The notes beneath the pieces were generated by a model, which made no database searches, was not told where the DNA came from, and saw only the letters and a list, made by a program, of their open reading frames with translations. The position numbers and the translations under genes are program-made. Shown in pieces: positions 58,738-64,000 of a stretch of 64,000 nt of DNA (position 1 is the first letter of the stretch; every line of letters starts with the position of its first letter). This DNA comes from Panax quinquefolius (lineage: Eukaryota > Streptophyta > Magnoliopsida > Apiales > Araliaceae): assembly GCA_020205615.1 (NCBI GenBank), contig CM035169.1:20858945-20922944 (forward strand). Direction: 5' to 3'.

Positions 58738-61700
58738 CTAACATGATGGGGGCTGAAGTTGCTTCAGCCGCCGAACTACTTGCTTCATAGTGGGCCTCGT
58801 GGAGAGAGTCTCGACAGTGCATACAACTGCCAAGTGTAATACTTCGACCAAGTCATCATGAGGACCTGCATCCCATAAACCTGCAGTGAAGAACTCTTTT
58901 GCACGTCCTTGCCTCAAGAGCATGCATGCCCAAGCAACAATATTGAAACCATTACCATAAGGAGAAAATGAGGGATCCAATGCCTTCTTGTCTGAAATTA
59001 ACTCGAGCAGTACCACACCATAACTGTAGACATCAGCTTTGTCTGAAACACGACATGTCATCGCATACTCCGGAGCAACATATCCAAAAGTCCCAGCCAC
59101 ACCGGTAGTAGCATGGGTTTCTGATGTTCCGAGGAGCCTGGCCAATCCAAAGTCGGACAAATAAGCATTGAAGTCATCATCCAACAAGATATTGCTAGGC
59201 TTGACATCACGATGAAGAACACGTGGCACACACTGGTCATGTAGGTAGGCTAGTGCACGTGCTATGTCCAAAGCAATCTTGTGAAGTATCCTCCAATCTA
59301 CCGCTCTTGTGGACCTTTCTTGGATAAACTTCTCAAGATTACCGCCTGGCAAATAATTATATATAAGAAACATCTCTGTTTCACTGGCATGATAACCTAT
59401 TAAGGTCACAAGATTGGGATGGCGGAGCCTTCCAAGTGTTTTGATTTCTGCATCAAACTGTTGAACTCCTTGGAAGCGTCCAACTGAAAGCCGTTTTATT
59501 GCCACCAAGACTCCTGGTGAAATCTCAGCCTTGTACGTTGCTCCAAAACCTCCATTTCCAATGCAGTTGCTTGCATTGAAACTCCCAGTGGCCCGCACTA
59601 CATTCTCGAATGTCAGCGGAACCCCTATGTCAGTGAATACAGTAACTTCCTTTCTGGCAGACCCAGCAACTCTAGATTTTGGGTGCCATTTTCTGGTGTA
59701 GAAGAATAGGACAATGAGAGCAAGCAGAACTGACACAATGGCTGATGCAGATGTAATGGATGCAATCTCAATGGAATTGAACCCACTTCTACTGCTTTTC
59801 AAGCTTTCACTTGTAGTCGGAGCAGCAGCATAATTTTGTGAATCCCCTAGCCTTCCTTGTTGATCTGAAGATGGCCCTGCTGAAGAGAAAACACGGCAAG
59901 ACTGGAGAAATGGGTTTCCAAGGACATTATTGCATTTCATTAAATTACTATTTAATGGCAATGGCCCGGATAAGTTATTGAAGGACACATTGAACGCTGA
60001 CAGTGTTGTCACATTTGCCAAACCAGAGGGGAGCTGACCTGAGAATTTGTTGTTGTTTAGCAGAAGATCTGTCAGGTTCCTCAAATGCACAATATTATCT
60101 GGAATCTCACCAGAGAGAGAATTTGAAGAAAGTTCAAGCACTTCTAAAGAGTGCAGCTGCCATAAGCTTGTAGGGACAGAGCCAGTCAGGTTATTACTGG
60201 CTAAAGAGAGAAATTTGAGATCTTTTATCAGACCAAGACTGCTTGGGATCGCACCTTGTAACTGATTCCAACTCATATTAAGAGCAACAAGAGAAACCAA
60301 ACCTCCAAGATAAGGAATTGTTCCAGCAATCTGATTCACGGAGGTATCCAAAAGTCTGAGAGACTTGCACATTGCACCAATGTCTCGAGGAATTTGACCA
60401 GATAATCCATTTCCACTGACATTAACAATCAACACCTTCAACTTATCACACTCCGCAAATAGCCCTCCAGGAAATGGTCCGCTGAACTTGTTTTGACCAG
60501 CAAGAAATGCATAAACAGTCTGTGCACCCAATCTCTCAGGCGCGATTGGTATTGACTGGAAAGTCCCAGTAAAGTTGTTACCACCAAAGTTGTGCATTAT
60601 TGCAAGATTACCAAAATCTCCAAATAATGGTAATGGGGTTGCTTCCTGAGTTCTATACGCCAAAAATGAGACATATGCAGTTGGAGTGTAGGGTTCAAAT
60701 GGATGACTGCTCAAGGAAGGAATGCGAGGACAAGAAGTGTAATTGAACAAGGGAATGGAACCAGATAGAAAATTACCACTGACATCAAACACAGTCATAC
60801 AGGGAACTGGGAGACTCCCAACAAGCTCCCCTGTCAGCCTATTTGAGCTCAAATCAAGAAAATACATTTTCTTGCATCTGGTTAGCCCCTCTGGAATTTC
60901 TCCCATGAAATAATTATGAGCCAAATTCACCATTTCCAAGCTTTCACAAGCACCCCAGTTACTTGGCAGCCTTCCTTCCAGAGTCCCCCTTGGTGCCCAT
61001 AATAACCTGAGCTTTGGAAGAGTAATAATTTCCACAGGGATTGTCCCTTGAAAGAAATTGTATTCGTCAATACTAGAAGTCAATCGCCCTGATGACAGAT
61101 CAGCTTCTGAACCAGCAGCATTACGAAGAGGATCCCACAAGTTCGAGAAAACAACAATGGATAATTCCGAACAATTTCCAAGTTCAGGAGGTATCAAACC
61201 ACTGAGACTGTTCCTCGAAATGTCCAGCACTTCAAGCTTATTAAGTCGTCCAAGTTCCGCAGGAATCACCTCTTCCAGCAAATTGGAATATAACAAAAGC
61301 GACTGCAACTCGCTGCAATTACCCAAACTGTTAGGAATTTCCCCCACCAGATAATTACCTGAAAGCTCTAAATGCTCAAGTTTCCCACAGTTGTCACCAA
61401 TATCATGTGGAATGTGCCCATCAAGTCTATTAAATGACAAGTAAAGCCCTCTCAAATCTCTAAATTTACTGAAGAACATTGGAATTGTCCCATTCACTTG
61501 ATTTCCTGCTAAGTTCAAGATTTGTAGATTCACACAACTCGATAGTAAATTTGGTAACTCCCCTACAATATCATTAAAGCCCAAATTAAGAACCCTCAAG
61601 TTCCTCAACCCCCCAAAATGAGAGGGCAACGAACCACCAATCGAATTTCCTTCAAGATCAAGAACTTCCAACTTTTCCATACCCCAAATTTCCACAGGTA

Positions 61701-62157
61701 TTTCACCAGTGAAATCATTAAAAGGAATTGACAAAACCTTAAGTTCAGTGAGCTTTGCAATCGCAGGTGAGAGCTTACCAACTAATTTAGCATTACTACC
61801 CGAACAAACCCTTCTAATTCCAAATCCATACAATGGAAATTGAGCATATTTAGCACAAGAAGAGAAGCCTGAATTACCTCCTCCACCGCCGCCAGTGATG
61901 TTGATAGCCAAAACCATAGAATTTGAATCACATGCGACGCCAAACCATGAACAGTGATGACGACCTGTTGAGTTCCAGCTCACAAGCACTCCTGAAGGGT
62001 CTGAAATTGAGCTCTTGAGCTCCAATAGAGCCGATTTGTCCGAATCGGAACCAAAAACGTCGTCGCCGCAAGCTGAAGTAAAAACCCAAAAGATAATCAA
62101 CAGCTTCAAGGGTTTGTGCAGACTGTACCATTTGATCACAGAAGAATAGCGATCCAT
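58738..62157 (-). CDS. RPK2: LRR receptor-like kinase, RPK2/TOADSTOOL2 type
   Basis: An intronless minus-strand frame of 1,139 codons from ATG at 62157. A signal peptide ([17 protein letters not shown], to about residue 31) is followed by an LRRNT_2 region ([29 protein letters not shown]). About 20 leucine-rich repeats follow, with an island between repeat blocks ([20 protein letters not shown]) as in RPK2. A Ser-rich juxtamembrane stretch leads to a transmembrane helix at about 796-819. The kinase spans about 855-1130: Gly loop [18 protein letters not shown] lysine (about 887), LHRDVKPSN (RD type, about 982), SDFGLARL (about 1000), VAPEYA. All catalytic residues are present, so it should be active. 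Arabidopsis RPK2 is 1,151 residues and intronless, which fits well. RPK2-type kinases act in CLE-peptide signalling for meristem maintenance, in anther development and in embryo patterning. The frame is open 69 bases further upstream (ATG at 62226), but only the later Met puts a signal peptide at the N-terminus. Confidence 0.95.
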   Translation of the reverse strand: MDRYSSVIKWYSLHKPLKLLIIFWVFTSACGDDVFGSDSDKSALLELKSSISDPSGVLVSWNSTGRHHCSWFGVACDSNSMVLAINITGGGGGGNSGFSSCAKYAQFPLYGFGIRRVCSGSNAKLVGKLSPAIAKLTELKVLSIPFNDFTGEIPVEIWGMEKLEVLDLEGNSIGGSLPSHFGGLRNLRVLNLGFNDIVGELPNLLSSCVNLQILNLAGNQVNGTIPMFFSKFRDLRGLYLSFNRLDGHIPHDIGDNCGKLEHLELSGNYLVGEIPNSLGNCSELQSLLLYSNLLEEVIPAELGRLNKLEVLDISRNSLSGLIPPELGNCSELSIVVFSNLWDPLRNAAGSEADLSSGRLTSSIDEYNFFQGTIPVEIITLPKLRLLWAPRGTLEGRLPSNWGACESLEMVNLAHNYFMGEIPEGLTRCKKMYFLDLSSNRLTGELVGSLPVPCMTVFDVSGNFLSGSIPLFNYTSCPRIPSLSSHPFEPYTPTAYVSFLAYRTQEATPLPLFGDFGNLAIMHNFGGNNFTGTFQSIPIAPERLGAQTVYAFLAGQNKFSGPFPGGLFAECDKLKVLIVNVSGNGLSGQIPRDIGAMCKSLRLLDTSVNQIAGTIPYLGGLVSLVALNMSWNQLQGAIPSSLGLIKDLKFLSLASNNLTGSVPTSLWQLHSLEVLELSSNSLSGEIPDNIVHLRNLTDLLLNNNKFSGQLPSGLANVTTLSAFNVSFNNLSGPLPLNSNLMKCNNVLGNPFLQSCRVFSSAGPSSDQQGRLGDSQNYAAAPTTSESLKSSRSGFNSIEIASITSASAIVSVLLALIVLFFYTRKWHPKSRVAGSARKEVTVFTDIGVPLTFENVVRATGSFNASNCIGNGGFGATYKAEISPGVLVAIKRLSVGRFQGVQQFDAEIKTLGRLRHPNLVTLIGYHASETEMFLIYNYLPGGNLEKFIQERSTRAVDWRILHKIALDIARALAYLHDQCVPRVLHRDVKPSNILLDDDFNAYLSDFGLARLLGTSETHATTGVAGTFGYVAPEYAMTCRVSDKADVYSYGVVLLELISDKKALDPSFSPYGNGFNIVAWACMLLRQGRAKEFFTAGLWDAGPHDDLVEVLHLAVVCTVETLSTRPTMKQVVRRLKQLQPPSC

Positions 62158-62400
62158 TACTGAAACCCTTAAAGGGTCCAAAAAAACTAGTAAAATGAAA
62201 TCTTCTCCCCTTAATATGTCCCTCACTCTCTCAAGAACCAGCTTTGAGGAGGTGGGTTTGCTAGAAAAACCCTACAGCCAAGCCCTAGTTTTGGTGCATG
62301 CAAGCAAGGTAGAGAGAAAGTTGAGGACAAAAGAGAAGAGAGGAGAGTCTCAACAGTGATGATTCTTTGAGAAAACGCGTTTTTCTTTGTTTCTCATTTT
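62158..62400 (-). promoter_or_regulatory. 5'UTR and proximal promoter of the RPK2-type gene
   Basis: A GA-rich stretch on the plus strand (AGAGAAGAGAGGAGAG at about 62331-62346) is CT-rich on the sense strand, as in plant 5'UTRs. It contains the in-frame ATG at 62226, 23 codons before the likely start. No TATA box was assigned. Confidence 0.45.
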
Positions 62401-63123
62401 CATTTTCTCTTTTCCTTTTTCATTTCGATTGTTATGGGTTCAAAAATGCCTTTATATTTTTCTAAAAATATAATAACAAGTCTCCAAAAAAAATTATAGC
62501 AAATTATTCATATCTTATATATACAATTAAAATAACAAATGAATATATATACTAAAACCACAGGTAGTGCTTTGCATATAAAAAAGAGAATTGACTCACT
62601 CACATGATTGCGAGTTTAGTTTATTATTCATGTATCAATTTCTCTTATCAAGTTTGCTTTTCTATTTTAATTTTTTAATAAGTATTTTATTTTTTCCTCA
62701 TTTTATTTTCAAAGTGATATTTTATTCGTTTTACAAAAAACTTATTTATACATAAATTCTATTGCTAAGAAAATTATTTTTATTAATAATAATATAATGT
62801 ACATGCATTCAAATATACTATCATGTTACCACCATTAAACTAAATGTTCATTGTTTTTAAAACAAATATGTAGAAAAAATACACTCTTCTTCCCTCTTTT
62901 TTTGGTATTTTGTAGTTTGAAAATTGTTTATTTTTATATTTTGTTTGTAATTTTTTAAAAGAATTATTTACTTAATTTTCATGTTATCACTATATTATAT
63001 TAATTTACTTGTCTTTTATATTTGTAGTGAATTTTAAAAGGTTAATATTCAAATTTTATATTTAATTTGATTAATTAGATAAAATATTAATTATATGGAG
63101 TATTATATTTGTTTGTCTTTTTA
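62401..63123. other. AT-rich intergenic stretch
   Basis: Upstream region of the kinase gene, very AT-rich, no coding frame recognised. Confidence 0.55.
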
Positions 63124-63400
63124 TTACTCTTTCCGTTCCTTAATGTAGGTCGTTTTAGATAAATATTTTTGTTTCTAAATATAAGTCGCTTGAGAATTTC
63201 AAGTAAGCATTAATTGCTTAGTTTTCAATATTACCCCAAGTAATAAATATAATTTTGGTTCTTTCACTATTTTTTACCTAATAAATAACACTCTTTTTCC
63301 AATACAAGGACAATATAGACAATTGATAGTATAGTTAATGTTATAGAATCATTTCCTTAATACTTGTGCACAACTCTAAAACGACATATATTAAGTATTT
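63124..63400. mobile_element. MITE remnant (CTCTTTCCGTTCC type)
   Basis: The left end TACTCTTTCCGTTCCTTAAT, then GTAGGTCGTTTTAGA, is mirrored near the right by CTCTAAAACGACATATATTAAG (63374-63395). The CTCCNTCCGTNCC start is the common terminus of a Tc1/mariner-type plant MITE group. The right terminus is decayed. Confidence 0.6.
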
Positions 63401-63466
63401 ATTTTCTAAAATGTCAACATAAAAAAAATAAAGTTTCCTAATTTTGTTGTTGTCCTCTGTGGGGAG

Positions 63467-63891
63467 TAAGGGTGGGCAAATGGTTCGGTTTTTTAGGTTT
63501 TTGGACGAATCGAACAAGGTCAAGAATCGATTTGCTTTCAGACAAAAATCAGTATATATCTGATTTTTCAGCATGGATTTCGATCCAAGACTTTTATGGT
63601 TAATTATAAATCAATCAAACCTAGATAGGTATATACCGGTTTTTTATTTTTTTATTATTATTAATAATTTAATAATAATAATAATAATAAAATATTGATT
63701 ATAATAATAATATTAATAAAAATAATAAAAATATTAATAATAAAAATAATAATAAAATAATAATTATATTAATTTTCGGTAAAAATAAAGTATCAGGGGT
63801 TAAAGATCGATAGAAAATTGAATAATTTTAATATCGATTTGGTTACATCTAAATTAGGTTCGGGTCGATTTTTATCGGTTGTCCACCCCTA
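63467..63891. mobile_element. hAT-type MITE with 8-bp TSD GTGGGGAG
   Basis: The left end TAAGGGTGGGCAAATGGTTC and the right end CGGTTGTCCACCCCTA are inverted copies (GGGTGGGCAA type), flanked by the perfect 8-bp duplication GTGGGGAG at 63459-63466 and 63892-63899. An 8-bp duplication and these ends are typical of hAT elements. The interior (about 63640-63780) is a degenerate AAT/TTA trinucleotide array; no transposase is present. Confidence 0.9.
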
Positions 63892-64000
63892 GTGGGGAGG
63901 GAGGAGTGATGGTGGGGATCACCGGACATACTTTTGGAGTGAAAGGTGTGGGCACCACTTACCGGTCAATTAATTCATCATTCCGTCAATCTCCCCGCCT

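Noticed and set aside
61058..61354. 98-codon plus-strand ORF inside the kinase gene
   Set aside because: Antisense shadow of the LRR region of the RPK2-type gene.

Overview
The window is nuclear DNA of a flowering plant, probably a eudicot. It is AT-rich, has spliced genes, a plant receptor kinase, and nested Ty1/copia and Ty3/gypsy retrotransposons with several MITEs. It cannot be placed closer than that from sequence alone. One 100-base run of N (14496-14595) marks a scaffold join.

Layout. 1-2765: fragments of a minus-strand gene resembling the transposon-associated DUF1985 (Ulp1-type) family, split by about 1.9 kb of tandem repeats. 3511-4945: a MITE-like element and a gypsy LTR fragment. 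4945-14399: a decayed minus-strand Ty1/copia element with two LTRs of about 1.86 kb, arranged as part of a tandem LTR-internal-LTR-internal structure. 14496-14595: gap. 15052-15601: a long-TIR MITE. 15602-19082: nothing firmly identified. 19083-30027: a complete but degenerate plus-strand Ty3/gypsy element of the Tat lineage (5-bp TSD GATCC, two RNase H domains, an antisense extra ORF, 3' tandem repeats). 30585-30968: a small conserved plant gene broken by one in-frame stop. 31438-47129: a nest of long-LTR gypsy (Tekay/Del-like chromovirus) elements. One element has a solo LTR inserted in its reverse transcriptase, and a segment of about 4.4 kb occurs twice. 47135-48260: the rest of an interrupted LTR with a 72-bp tandem repeat. 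50.1-55.8 kb: an intact seven-coding-exon G3BP-like gene (NTF2 + RRM + RGG). 56.87-57.45 kb: a NINJA/AFP-family pseudogene. 58738-62157: an intact intronless LRR receptor kinase of the RPK2/TOADSTOOL2 type on the minus strand. 63124-63891: two MITEs, one with a clear 8-bp hAT-type TSD.

There are two intact host genes, G3BP and RPK2, both at the right end. The genes do not form an operon or a shared pathway. G3BP-type proteins act in stress-granule RNA biology. RPK2-type kinases act in meristem and anther signalling.

I found no previously undescribed biological system. The most useful observations concern structure and assembly quality. First, the 4.4-kb repeated segment has a breakpoint inside gag, which looks like either a haplotype false duplication or unequal exchange. 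Second, differences between TE copies cluster at CAG/CTG/CCG-type sites, which suggests systematic base-calling error at methylated cytosines, so many TE frameshifts may not be real. Third, several small gene remnants (NINJA, DUF1985-like, the small gene with one stop) would be missed by automatic annotation.
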